NCBI RefSeq assembly: GCF_024436395.1
Contig: NZ_JAFMZO010000001.1
Location: 442,181 to 506,180 of the forward strand
Length of the DNA: 64,000 nt
Reading direction: 5' to 3'
Source: Paradesertivirga mongoliensis
Lineage (GTDB): Bacteria; Bacteroidota; Bacteroidia; Sphingobacteriales; Sphingobacteriaceae
Shown here: piece by piece, positions 27,646 to 36,068 of the stretch
Numbering within the stretch: the stretch's first letter is position 1
How the letters are laid out: every line of letters begins with the position of its first letter
Translations under genes and position numbers: made by a program
Notes under the pieces: generated by a model
Database searches by the model: none
Told to the model about the DNA's origin: nothing
The model's input: the letters and a program-made list of their open reading frames with translations, nothing else

Positions 27646-28839
27646 ATGGCGTTACCTAATGTTAAACATTTAGTTAGTTCATTACTGATTCTTACCACTT
27701 TAAAATGTTTTTCACAGGTGGGAGGCCCCGAAGCTCCCTCTACCGATGGAAGGATAGGATCAGGTTTGATTGTGACGGGTGTGCCTTTTTTGTTGATTTC
27801 CCCCGATGCCCGCGCCGGATCAATGGGCGACGTGGGTGCAGCTACCTCTCCGGACGCTAACTCGATCCACTGGAATCCAGCTAAACTGGCTTTTATGGAG
27901 GACTCCAAAGGTATCTCTATTTCATACAGCCCCTGGTTACAGCGCCTGGTTCCCGATATAAACCTGGCTTACCTTTCGGGATATTACCGTCTCGACGACA
28001 GAAATACCATTGGCGCATCATTACGTTACTTTTCCCTCGGTCAGATAGATTTAATAAGCGCTGAAAAAGAGCCGCAAGGCACCTACAGCCCTAATGAATT
28101 CGCTTTGGATGGAACATTTGCCCGGCAATTCGGCGAGAACTTCTCACTGGGAACCGCCGTTCGCTTTATCTATTCTTCGCTTAGTAACGGGCAGTTCTCG
28201 GCGGGCCAGCAAACAAAACCTGCTACAGCACTTGCCGCTGATGTTTCTGCATACTTTAAAAAAGAAACTATTTTGCTGGGCTCTGATGCGCGTGTAGCGC
28301 TCGGACTCGACATTTCAAATATCGGCAACAAGATCAGCTATACAGATGGAGGCGGGAAAATATTTATCCCAACTAATATGCGCCTGGGGGCCGCAAGCAC
28401 CTTTTTAAACGGATTAAGTGAGTTTACAGTTGCCCTGGATGTAAATAAGCTGCTGGTACCTACACCGCCTATCAGAGATTCTGAAGGCCGGATCGTTGCG
28501 GGCCGTGATCCCGACCGCTCTGTCCCTGCCGGTATCTTTGGCTCTTTTGCGGATGCTCCTGGAGGATTTTCCGAAGAAATGAAAGAGATCAACTACGCGC
28601 TAGGGCTTGAATACCTCTACAACAAACAGTTCGCCCTGCGCACGGGCTATTTCTACGAACATCCCGATAAAGGCGACCGGCAATATCTCACTCTTGGCGC
28701 CGGCCTCCGGTATAACGTCTTCAACATCGACTTTGCTTACCTGCTGGCCAATCAGCAAAAAAGTCCGCTGGCTAATACCCTGCGGTTCTCTTTAGTCTTT
28801 AACTTCGGCGCTGAGAAAAATACGTCAAATGCGAATTAA
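27646..28839 (+). CDS. porV: Type IX secretion outer membrane protein PorV
   Basis: A 397-residue outer membrane beta-barrel of the FadL-like PorV family. A signal peptide (cleavage near CFSQ, residue 24) is followed by GSGLIVTGVPFLLISPDARAGSMG-type sequence and NSIHWNPAKLAF, and the protein ends with an aromatic LVFNFG strand. PorV shuttles cargo from the secretion channel to the PorU attachment complex. It is divergent from gldJ and overlaps ispF by 11 bases. Confidence 0.92.
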   Translation: MALPNVKHLVSSLLILTTLKCFSQVGGPEAPSTDGRIGSGLIVTGVPFLLISPDARAGSMGDVGAATSPDANSIHWNPAKLAFMEDSKGISISYSPWLQRLVPDINLAYLSGYYRLDDRNTIGASLRYFSLGQIDLISAEKEPQGTYSPNEFALDGTFARQFGENFSLGTAVRFIYSSLSNGQFSAGQQTKPATALAADVSAYFKKETILLGSDARVALGLDISNIGNKISYTDGGGKIFIPTNMRLGAASTFLNGLSEFTVALDVNKLLVPTPPIRDSEGRIVAGRDPDRSVPAGIFGSFADAPGGFSEEMKEINYALGLEYLYNKQFALRTGYFYEHPDKGDRQYLTLGAGLRYNVFNIDFAYLLANQQKSPLANTLRFSLVFNFGAEKNTSNAN

Positions 28840-29305
28840 GGTAGGTTTTGGTTTTGATGTACACCAATTAAAAGAAGGACATCCATTTATATTGGGCGGT
28901 GTAAACCTCGAACATCATTCGGGAGCTTTCGGCCACTCTGATGCCGATGTGCTGGTACACGCCATCTGCGATGCACTGCTCGGCGCTGCAAACCTCAGAG
29001 ATATCGGATATCATTTCTCCAACACCGATGAACGGTGGAAAGGGATAAGCAGTCTGATTCTCTTGAAAGAATGTGTCAATCTTCTCGCCGAAAAAGGATG
29101 GACTGTAGGAAATGTCGATGCTATGATCTGCCTTGAAGCACCAAAGATTAATCCGCATGTTCCTGCGATGAAAGAGCATATTTCAACAGCAAGCGGAATA
29201 TCTCTGGAGGATATCTCTATTAAAGCAACTACGAATGAGACAATGGGATTTATTGGAAGAGAAGAAGGAGTTGTGGCGTATGCGGTGTGTCTGATAGAGA
29301 GGTAG
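28829..29305 (+). CDS. ispF: 2-C-methyl-D-erythritol 2,4-cyclodiphosphate synthase
   Basis: A 158-residue IspF enzyme of the MEP isoprenoid pathway, converting CDP-ME 2-phosphate to MEcPP. Metal ligands are in GFDVHQL (D10, H12) and the conserved GHSDADVLVHAICDALLGAA block; the C-terminal TTNETMGFIGREEG is also typical. Its ATG lies inside the end of porV, so translation is probably coupled although the functions are unrelated. Confidence 0.96.
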   Translation: MRIKVGFGFDVHQLKEGHPFILGGVNLEHHSGAFGHSDADVLVHAICDALLGAANLRDIGYHFSNTDERWKGISSLILLKECVNLLAEKGWTVGNVDAMICLEAPKINPHVPAMKEHISTASGISLEDISIKATTNETMGFIGREEGVVAYAVCLIER

Positions 29306-29323
29306 AGGGAAGCCTCACCCTGG

Positions 29324-29342
29324 CCCTCTCCTTTGGAGAGGG
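29324..29342. repeat. GC-rich hairpin after ispF
   Basis: CCCTCTCC and GGAGAGGG form an 8-bp stem with a TTT loop. No T-run follows. The adjacent AGCCTCACCCTGGCCCTCTC recurs almost exactly at 34783-34801, so this is part of a dispersed repeat that may also act as a transcript end. Confidence 0.55.
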
Positions 29343-29408
29343 AGAAATGGCGAACTGGAAATTATTGGTAACCGTAATGGTCTCTGCGCAAGTGAGTAGC
29401 GCCTGGGT

Positions 29409-29472
29409 AGTCATCGGATGACTCAAAAATATCCGCCGACTATAGCGCCCCGTGCAAAGTCATCCGATGACT
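29409..29472. repeat. Paired 15-base palindromes, copy 2
   Basis: AGTCATCGGATGACT (29409-29423) and AGTCATCCGATGACT (29458-29472), both perfect palindromes around one central base, with starts 49 bases apart. The spacing is nearly that of the degraded pair at 25408-25469, while the DNA between the boxes is unrelated. Confidence 0.7.
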
Positions 29473-29507
29473 AAACGTTGGGCCGCCCAATGGACCGAGC
29501 ACCCCCA

Positions 29508-31247
29508 TCAAAAATCCTGATACAAGTTCCTGAACGAACTCCTCAAGCCAAAAGTCACCCAGGTCGTTCGATCATCCTGAAAAGAGTTCTTTTCATTCCT
29601 GAAAACAGCTCCCAATTCTAAACGAAGATTAGTTTTCGGATTTAGAATAAACGAAGTCCTCGCATCGAGGTAAGTGAATTTTGTACTGATGCCCTGCCCT
29701 GTTTCATGTCCGTAATTCCCCTCCCTGTCGTTATACGACTGGAAGATGTCCTTCCCAAAATTCGCATCCTCAGGATCAAGTCCGTATTTGGCGAAGTTGC
29801 CCTGGACAAAAAACTGAAATCTGTTCAGCGAGTAATCAACAATAGCCAGATACTCTTTAAAATTAGCTCCGAAAGGATGGGCCAGAGGCTGATTATAATG
29901 ACCGTAATTCAGCAAAGAAGAGCGCTGAGAATACGTATACGGTCGTGCGGTGTTAAACTCTGCAAGGAAGTTCAAATTCTTAATCTTAAACGCATCAAAT
30001 CCCTTTACTCCCAATTGAATTCCAAATTTATTTGCCCAGTAACCATTCCCTCCAAAAAACTCCTTAGCCGTAAATTCATCCAGCATAAACTGTCCATAAG
30101 TGGTCAGATTCTTAGCAAACTTGTACTTTCCGTTAAATCCGATCAGGGCATTATCCGGGGAACCGTTATATCCCTCGACTGCACGTAAAAAGATGATGGG
30201 CGTTACATAGCTGAAATCAAAACCTCTTCTGCCGAGCGAATCATTCTTCTGCCAGATAATAGACTCAAATATACCTAATGACAGACGCTTATTAACGTTC
30301 CAATCAAGATAATGAAACACCCCGAACTTCTTTCTAAGGCCGTTATCATAAGAAAGCTTTGGTGCTGATGGATCCTGGAATTGAGCCCAGATATTCAGAA
30401 ACCTGACACGCCCAAGAGTGGTTTCTATCTTAAAAAAAGGATAATTAGATGCCACATCCGATAAAAGCATCGAACGATATCCATCGCCGATAAAGTTCTT
30501 ATCCTGACCCAGGACAAATGAAAAATATTTGCTGGGAGTATAATTTACTAAAGCAGACGCATAGGCCCAGTCTTTCGTAGCATTGCCCGGAAACTTGTCG
30601 TTAACCTGGCCCGGTATAATCCCATTTTTATTGACAAAGTCTGTCAGATATCGGGGTAACACCGCTTGGTTCTCAAAAGCGCTCGAGTAAAATCTAAACT
30701 TTCTTCCAATATTTCCCTGAATCTGAAAGCCCCGGGTATTTAACCAGGTTGTACGCTTATTCTCTTTGTCCCTCCCCACCTGAAAATCAGGTAGAAAGTC
30801 GATATAAACATTATAATCCGGCTTTTCAATCTGAATGAGGTGCTCAGTAAAGATCTTTCTATGCAGCCATGATCGTTCATTAGAAGTGTCAACACCAATT
30901 CTGCTTAAAGAGTCGAGATAGGCATATTGCAGACTGTCGTTCGGGAAAACTGGGCGGATAGATGTATGAAGATTCGTATCAATGGAATAAACCGAGCTGT
31001 TAATTTTCTGGTATAGATGATAATCATATTGGTAAGTCCGGCTTTGGGTATAAGCAAACAAGGGAGCCAATAAAGCAACCATTATAAATAAAAATCCGAA
31101 CGGGCTGACATTAAAAAACGGACGCACATCAGCACCCTGGCCAGGTTGTCGCCCGAGATGACTCTCTTCGCCTGCTAGAGCTCCTCTTTCCTCCGATAAA
31201 ACCTCGGGGTCTTTTGTCTTTCTTCCAATGCTTTTAGAAATATTCAT
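29508..31247 (-). CDS. RemB-like outer membrane protein (gliding-associated)
   Basis: Up to 579 residues, resembling the RemB/capsule-assembly (Wzi-like) beta-barrel proteins of Bacteroidota. It has a signal-like segment FGFLFIMVALLAPLFAYTQ (about 50-68), alternating aromatic strands and a C-terminal aromatic strand. The first 40 residues are unusual for a region before a signal peptide and look like translated repeat DNA, so the true start may be GTG at 31127 or ATG at 31082. It may function in surface motility or anchoring of polysaccharide; this is inferred from family resemblance and from gldJ/porV nearby. Confidence 0.7.
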   Translation of the reverse strand: MNISKSIGRKTKDPEVLSEERGALAGEESHLGRQPGQGADVRPFFNVSPFGFLFIMVALLAPLFAYTQSRTYQYDYHLYQKINSSVYSIDTNLHTSIRPVFPNDSLQYAYLDSLSRIGVDTSNERSWLHRKIFTEHLIQIEKPDYNVYIDFLPDFQVGRDKENKRTTWLNTRGFQIQGNIGRKFRFYSSAFENQAVLPRYLTDFVNKNGIIPGQVNDKFPGNATKDWAYASALVNYTPSKYFSFVLGQDKNFIGDGYRSMLLSDVASNYPFFKIETTLGRVRFLNIWAQFQDPSAPKLSYDNGLRKKFGVFHYLDWNVNKRLSLGIFESIIWQKNDSLGRRGFDFSYVTPIIFLRAVEGYNGSPDNALIGFNGKYKFAKNLTTYGQFMLDEFTAKEFFGGNGYWANKFGIQLGVKGFDAFKIKNLNFLAEFNTARPYTYSQRSSLLNYGHYNQPLAHPFGANFKEYLAIVDYSLNRFQFFVQGNFAKYGLDPEDANFGKDIFQSYNDREGNYGHETGQGISTKFTYLDARTSFILNPKTNLRLELGAVFRNEKNSFQDDRTTWVTFGLRSSFRNLYQDF

Positions 31248-31288
31248 TACCGGTTGTGTTTAATTGTTGTTCTGCAGCCCTTAACAAC

Positions 31289-31714
31289 TCAAAGAAAACT
31301 TTGAAATGATGCCAGTGCTTCTGTTGGTGTTAATACAGCCAGGGTGCTTTTTTTGAAATCCTTGGTATTTGGGGTCACTATACAATCAATATCTGGCAAA
31401 CTTAATGCGCAGTAATATTGAATAGCATCTTCATAATCTTTAAAGTCTGATTTTAGAGACAATTTGATAATCGAAGCGGTTACATCAGCTATTTCAGTCA
31501 TTTCCGCAAGCTCCTCTAACAAGCGGATAGCAGCGGGGTGGCTTAAGCTCCGGCGAAGGATATAATAAATGTTATTGTATGATACCGCCGAGATATATAA
31601 CCTGGTCTTTCCGGTTACACCCAAATCAAATAGCATAGCGGCAGCTAATGAAAAAGGTTCCCGATTAGCCAGAAAATCGATCACCACATTGGTATCTATA
31701 AAAATATTTTTCAC
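31289..31714 (-). CDS. PIN-domain toxin (VapC-like ribonuclease)
   Basis: A 141-residue PIN domain protein with FIDTNVVIDFLANREPF at the N-terminus (first acidic residue D7), FKDYEDAIQYYCAL and a C-terminal IVTPNTKDF, the acidic positions expected for metal-dependent RNA cleavage. It starts with GTG, overlapping the antitoxin stop by one base (TAGTG), the typical coupling of a toxin-antitoxin operon. Confidence 0.9.
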   Translation of the reverse strand: MKNIFIDTNVVIDFLANREPFSLAAAMLFDLGVTGKTRLYISAVSYNNIYYILRRSLSHPAAIRLLEELAEMTEIADVTASIIKLSLKSDFKDYEDAIQYYCALSLPDIDCIVTPNTKDFKKSTLAVLTPTEALASFQSFL

Positions 31715-31962
31715 TAAGGGATGTATTTTTTGGAGAGTGCTGCGCCCATTTCGGACTTATAATCAAAATCATCGGGTAAGGAAATCACCCCCATCATTTT
31801 AGAAACCCTTGGAGATAATTTCGCTGTCCTTTCTTCCTGACTGGTTATCGATTTCAAATAATTCTCAATAATATCAGATAAACTCTTGCCTTGCTGACGG
31901 GCATATTTCTTTGCAGAGTCAATCACCCGATCTTCTATAGTCAATGTAAGCTTCGTTGTCAT
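31714..31962 (-). CDS. DUF6364 family antitoxin
   Basis: An 82-residue protein starting MTTKLTLTIEDRVID, a ribbon-helix-helix-like DNA-binding start with a helical second part (GKSLSDIIENYL) and a C-terminal toxin-binding tail. An upstream ATG at 31974 adds four residues, but the -7 element at 31983-31990 would leave it only about 3 bases of leader, so 31962 is preferred. It is the antitoxin of the PIN toxin and probably represses the shared promoter. Confidence 0.85.
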   Translation of the reverse strand: MTTKLTLTIEDRVIDSAKKYARQQGKSLSDIIENYLKSITSQEERTAKLSPRVSKMMGVISLPDDFDYKSEMGAALSKKYIP

Positions 31963-31982
31963 TGCACGTATCATTTATCACA

Positions 31983-31990
31983 CAAAGATA
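31983..31990 (-). promoter_or_regulatory. Promoter -7 element of the toxin-antitoxin operon
   Basis: On the minus strand this reads TATCTTTG, a full match to TAnnTTTG, 20 bases upstream of the preferred antitoxin start. Confidence 0.6.
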
Positions 31991-32335
31991 CGTATTGCAT
32001 AAATGAAGCAGAAATTTTTATCAGAAAACCGTATTGTGGGATTCAAGTGATCGAATGAGGGTGACTCAGATTCGGCCACACTTGAGTTTCACGTCAGGCT
32101 GATTAGCCAGCTGGCGGACGCTTTGAATGGTACCAACAATCTTTCGACAGATCATGACGCTAGGGGGATTTCAGTTGTCGAAGGGTTGTGCGCTGGATGC
32201 TTTCTTCCACCGCTCTATGCTTCGACAGGCTCCTTTAGATGACGGAAACGACTTATCAGACGCCCTCCGAGAAATGCAGAGTAGCTTTAAAGGGACAATC
32301 GAAAACAATAGGGATTATCTATTCGAGGTGCTTGA
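31991..32335. other. Gene-free stretch between the glycan locus and the toxin-antitoxin pair
   Basis: No supported gene. It contains the CAGCTGGCGGACG word shared with 25550 and two TTCGACAG words (near 32143 and 32221), which look like remnants of dispersed intergenic repeats. A 70-codon ORF here is built from them and is rejected. Confidence 0.5.
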
Positions 32336-34288
32336 CTAATCAATGGCAACCTTAGCCCTTGGCTTCAAATCCAGGTCCTCGTATATAGAATTCTTACTTT
32401 TAAACTCGGGAACAATTTCCTTCATTTTAATCACCACCTGCCTGTCGTAATACTGACAGCTTAGGTCAATCAGCTCCTCAATATGTTTGCTGATCTCTTC
32501 AAAATTATACTCCCGTGTTTTGGCCACCATTATTTTTTCATGGTGAGTGGGAAGCGTGTTTTCTTTGTCGTTCAAAAGCTCTTCGTACAACTTCTCGCCA
32601 GGCCGCAGACCTGAAAACTCAATTGCTATGTCCTGGTTGGGAATCAAACCCGATAAACGAATCATCTTCTTAGCCAGTTCCAAAATCTTCACCGATTTAC
32701 CCATATCGAAGATATAGATCTCGCCACCCTCACCCATCGAGCCCGCCTCGAGTACCAAACGGCAAGCCTCGGGAATGGTCATAAAATAGCGGGTAATTTC
32801 AGGGTGGGTAACGGTAATCGGACCACCTTTCTCGATCTGTTCTTTGAATCTCGGAATCACAGATCCGTTTGATCCGAGAACGTTCCCGAAACGGGTGGTA
32901 ATGAATTTGGTGATCTTCTTTTCCGCCTTCCCGTTCAAATGACTTAGTCCGTTGGTATAAGTAACCTTCTCATCTTTGAAAGAATTGAAGAGCGACTGGA
33001 CGTAGATCTCCGCAACCCTCTTAGAAGCGCCCATCACATTGGTTGGGTTAACGGCTTTATCAGTGGAAATCATTACAAACTTCTCTACCCCATATTTAAC
33101 CGATAAATTTGACATAATATAGGTCCCCATCACGTTGGTACGAACGGCTTCTGCTGGGTTATGCTCCATCATGGGCACATGTTTGTAAGCTGCGGCATGG
33201 TAAACATAATGGGGTTTAAAGGTTTGGAATAAGAAATCCATCCTGCACTGATCCCTTACGTCGCCGATATAAGCATGGAAAATATTGTCGAGATTTTTAT
33301 CCTGAAGTTCTAGCTGAAGTTCATGAAGGGGCGTTTCCGACTGATCGTTAAGGATGATCATCTGCGGGGAAAATGCAGCTACCTGCCGGACGATCTCACT
33401 CCCGATGGACCCTGCAGCCCCGGTGACTAAGACACGTTTACCTTTTAACTGCGCGCCGATGATATCATTATGTATCTCAATCTGATCACGTTCTAACAGC
33501 TCTTCAATGTTTACCTGATGGATTTGCTGCGTATTGATATGGCCGTTGATCCAGTTAGGTACGGAGGGTAGCGTTAATACTTTAATTCCGTTTTCAAGGC
33601 AAAAATCTACAATGGAATTCTTTCGTTCAGGACTAATATTCGCAGCTATCAGCAGGTCCTCAATTTTATCCTCCAAAATGAACGTCTTAAGTTCTCTTGG
33701 ATGAAAGATCTTAATCCCATCGATCACCTTTCCCGACTTGCGGTCATCATCATCCATAAAACCCATCACATGCATGTTCAGGTTGCGGTCGTGATCAAGC
33801 GTACGCTTCATGGCTATACCGGTTTCGCCGGCACCGTAGATGATAATTCGCCGCCTGTTGATACTCAGATTCTTAATGTAGATGAAGAAGTATTTTATGA
33901 AAACACGGTAAGTAATTAGAAGAAGGAAGCTGCACAGGCCGTTGATAACCAGAACCACATTACTGATAATGGTTTCCTTGTTAAAAGACAGTAAAACGAT
34001 GTTTGCAGCAACAAATAAAAAGTTGCTGATCAGTATTGAGAATAAGATGCGAAAGGAATCCTGGGCGCTGGTGTAGCGTATGATTCCCGCATAGGTTTTA
34101 ACATTATAGAAAACGATGCTGCTGATGATTGAAAACACCAGGAGGTTCCGGCTCAGTTCATTTAAGTTGATATGGTTGATATCAAAGTTAAAACGGATAA
34201 AGTAGGCAAAGCAAAGCGAGAAAAGACAAAAGAATAAGTCCAGGCAAAAGATGATCCAGCGGGGAACGATATTTATTTTGCTAAACAT
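32336..34288 (-). CDS. Membrane-anchored UDP-sugar 4,6-dehydratase (WbpM/CapD/FlaA1-like)
   Basis: A 650-residue protein with four N-terminal membrane helices (about 10-130), a first Rossmann-like region (about 148-240) and a C-terminal dehydratase domain starting at GAAGSIGSEIVRQ (about 290). The usual YxxxK is replaced by MGASK, as in WbpM/FlaA1 dehydratases. It makes UDP-4-keto-6-deoxy-HexNAc, the precursor of QuiNAc or FucNAc. With the two genes upstream it forms a wbpV-wbpL-wbpM-like end of the glycan locus. A -7 element lies 24 bases upstream. Confidence 0.92.
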   Translation of the reverse strand: MFSKINIVPRWIIFCLDLFFCLFSLCFAYFIRFNFDINHINLNELSRNLLVFSIISSIVFYNVKTYAGIIRYTSAQDSFRILFSILISNFLFVAANIVLLSFNKETIISNVVLVINGLCSFLLLITYRVFIKYFFIYIKNLSINRRRIIIYGAGETGIAMKRTLDHDRNLNMHVMGFMDDDDRKSGKVIDGIKIFHPRELKTFILEDKIEDLLIAANISPERKNSIVDFCLENGIKVLTLPSVPNWINGHINTQQIHQVNIEELLERDQIEIHNDIIGAQLKGKRVLVTGAAGSIGSEIVRQVAAFSPQMIILNDQSETPLHELQLELQDKNLDNIFHAYIGDVRDQCRMDFLFQTFKPHYVYHAAAYKHVPMMEHNPAEAVRTNVMGTYIMSNLSVKYGVEKFVMISTDKAVNPTNVMGASKRVAEIYVQSLFNSFKDEKVTYTNGLSHLNGKAEKKITKFITTRFGNVLGSNGSVIPRFKEQIEKGGPITVTHPEITRYFMTIPEACRLVLEAGSMGEGGEIYIFDMGKSVKILELAKKMIRLSGLIPNQDIAIEFSGLRPGEKLYEELLNDKENTLPTHHEKIMVAKTREYNFEEISKHIEELIDLSCQYYDRQVVIKMKEIVPEFKSKNSIYEDLDLKPRAKVAID

Positions 34289-34311
34289 TAGATAGCGTTG
34301 AGCTTGTGTTG

Positions 34312-34319
34312 CAAAGATA
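34312..34319 (-). promoter_or_regulatory. Promoter -7 element for the wbpM-like gene
   Basis: TATCTTTG on the minus strand, a full TAnnTTTG match, 24 bases from the start codon. The gene can thus be transcribed independently of the upstream operon. Confidence 0.6.
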
Positions 34320-34435
34320 GTTTTTCATTTTAATAAATCATGGAAATGATGGAAAAGGCTGAGATTAAGTATACTAGGTGTTTCAAGGTGGATGGGACTC
34401 TGTGTTTAAGCGACCTACATTAATCTACTCACCCC

Positions 34436-34534
34436 CGTCATTCCTGCAAAGGCAGAAATCCTAATGCAGAGCACGATAGCGGCCACCGGTATAGCGCTTT
34501 ACGATTGCCGATTTGCTCGGCAATGACGAACGAC
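34436..34534 (+). repeat. 95-base dispersed repeat, copy A
   Basis: Begins CGTCATTCCTGCAAAGGCAG, contains AATGCAGAGC and GCTTTACGATTGCCGATT, and ends AATGACGAACGAC. The ends CGTCATT and AATGACG are inverted repeats. Confidence 0.75.
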
Positions 34535-34598
34535 GGGGATTCTCAGTTAACACAATGGTACAGCACGACGATTCTGAGCCACATTCCAACCTACCGTA

Positions 34599-34692
34599 CG
34601 TAATTCCTGCACAGGCAGGAATCTTAATGCAGAGCGCGATTAACTTGAATAATGCTTTACGATTGCCGATTGGCTCGACAATAACGAACGAC
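34599..34692 (+). repeat. 95-base dispersed repeat, copy B
   Basis: Begins CGTAATTCCTGCACAGGCAG and ends AATAACGAACGAC, with the same internal AATGCAGAGC and GCTTTACGATTGCCGATT words in the same order and orientation as copy A, about 65 bases downstream of it. Confidence 0.75.
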
Positions 34693-34786
34693 AAGTATTC
34701 TTTGCCACCATGCCTGCTCCCTATTTTAGGGGAGCTTCCGAAGGGTGAGGGGTAAAAAGAATAAGGTTGTTTTGGCGCAAAAAGCC

Positions 34787-35806
34787 TCACCCTGCCCTCT
34801 CAGAAGGAAAGGATTCAGAAGCAGCGTTAAACAAACGTGCCTTGCCTTCGATAACCACCCGTATTAAAATGAACAATACCCCAGCGCCAATAATCACGGG
34901 GATCAGATTATACAAACCTTCCTCAAACTCTGAGCGATCAGGAGACTGGGAAATCAGCGTAATATTTACAATCAACTGCAAAGCAAAATACAATCCCGAA
35001 ACCCACAAATGCGACCATTTACGCTCGTTTGCCAGGTACTGATAAAAATGAGAGCGGTGCGCTTCAAAAATGTTCTCTTTCCTGATAAGCCGAAAGAGGA
35101 TGGTTGACACCGCATCAAGTCCGTAAACCAATAACAAAAGAATATAAAAAAGATTCTGACTTTCAAGTATCAACTGTCCGATAAGGAATATAATGATAAA
35201 AGCGATGCTTACGCTTCCCACGTCTCCGGCGAAACACCGGGCCTTTTTACGGAAATTGAAATAGTTAAATATCAATAAAGCCAAGCCGATAACGATCAAC
35301 AGGTCCGAAGAAGTAAAGCTGATCACATACTGGTTTATGTAATAGAGAGAAGCGATAGCGATCAAACTATAAGAACCTGTAATCCCATTGATGCCGTCCA
35401 TAAAGTTATAGGCATTAATGGTGCCGATGACGACGACCGAAATGACGAGTATCCAGTACCAGGGATATATGAAGAAAGCCCATTGATAAAACACCAAGCC
35501 AACGGCTATTAAATGAATAACAATGCGGATTTTATTGTTAAGCGTATGGAGGTCGTCCAGGAAGCTGATTGTTGCGATGGCCGTTAATCCCAGCAGGAAG
35601 TAAGGATATTGAAAGCTGAAACAGATGTAGAATAATAGCGCAGCAAGAGGAAAAATGATCCCACCGCCCCGCAGGGTTATCGAGGTGTGCGAACTGCGTG
35701 CGTTAGGTTTGTCAATTATATTGTAGCGGTCGGCGAGACCAAAATACAAGAACTCCAGAAAAACAAGCAAAAAGAGGATACCAGTGTAAATGAAAAATTC
35801 GGGCAT
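34787..35806 (-). CDS. MraY/WecA-family undecaprenyl-phosphate sugar-1-phosphate transferase (WbpL-like)
   Basis: A 339-residue polytopic enzyme with about ten helices that starts glycan assembly by placing a HexNAc-1-phosphate on undecaprenyl phosphate. Family motifs are KPNARSSHT (about 34-42), RGGGIIF, FLDDLHTL (about 84-91) and NAYNFMDGINGI (about 131-142) with the catalytic and magnesium-binding aspartates. The last residues SERAG and the stop fall in a dispersed repeat. The likely substrate is UDP-QuiNAc or UDP-FucNAc made by its neighbours. Confidence 0.92.
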   Translation of the reverse strand: MPEFFIYTGILFLLVFLEFLYFGLADRYNIIDKPNARSSHTSITLRGGGIIFPLAALLFYICFSFQYPYFLLGLTAIATISFLDDLHTLNNKIRIVIHLIAVGLVFYQWAFFIYPWYWILVISVVVIGTINAYNFMDGINGITGSYSLIAIASLYYINQYVISFTSSDLLIVIGLALLIFNYFNFRKKARCFAGDVGSVSIAFIIIFLIGQLILESQNLFYILLLLVYGLDAVSTILFRLIRKENIFEAHRSHFYQYLANERKWSHLWVSGLYFALQLIVNITLISQSPDRSEFEEGLYNLIPVIIGAGVLFILIRVVIEGKARLFNAASESFPSERAG

Positions 35807-35828
35807 TGATTGTGAGTATTGACGGGCA

Positions 35829-35836
35829 CAAAGGTA
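35829..35836 (-). promoter_or_regulatory. Promoter -7 element for the wbpL-like gene
   Basis: TACCTTTG on the minus strand, a full TAnnTTTG match, 23 bases upstream of the start codon. Confidence 0.6.
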
Positions 35837-36068
35837 AATTTTTAATTGGTTGGTCGAAAAGGGAGAGAAATCAACCGTTTATAAATAGGCTTATGCTATA
35901 GCGAATTACGATTGGGAAATTCTACTGAGGACAAAGCCGAGTTATTTCGTTCAAAGGATGAAGCGCTGTCACTTCCTAAAACACATGAACTTATAGCGGA
36001 AATGTATTGTGTCGTAACTGTGAGTGCTTAGTATGTATGTAAATAACAGACCTATCAGATTAAGGCTA

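Larger units (their letters stand above)
34320..34786. other. Repeat-filled gap between wbpM- and wbpL-like genes
   Basis: No supported gene. Most of the stretch consists of two copies of a roughly 95-base repeat (34436-34534 and 34599-34692) plus a CCTCACC/GGTGAGG-type element near 34720-34801. Confidence 0.7.

Noticed and set aside
32127..32339. A 70-codon frame between the toxin-antitoxin pair and the wbpM-like gene
   Set aside because: It is made of repeat-like words such as TTCGACAG and resembles no family.
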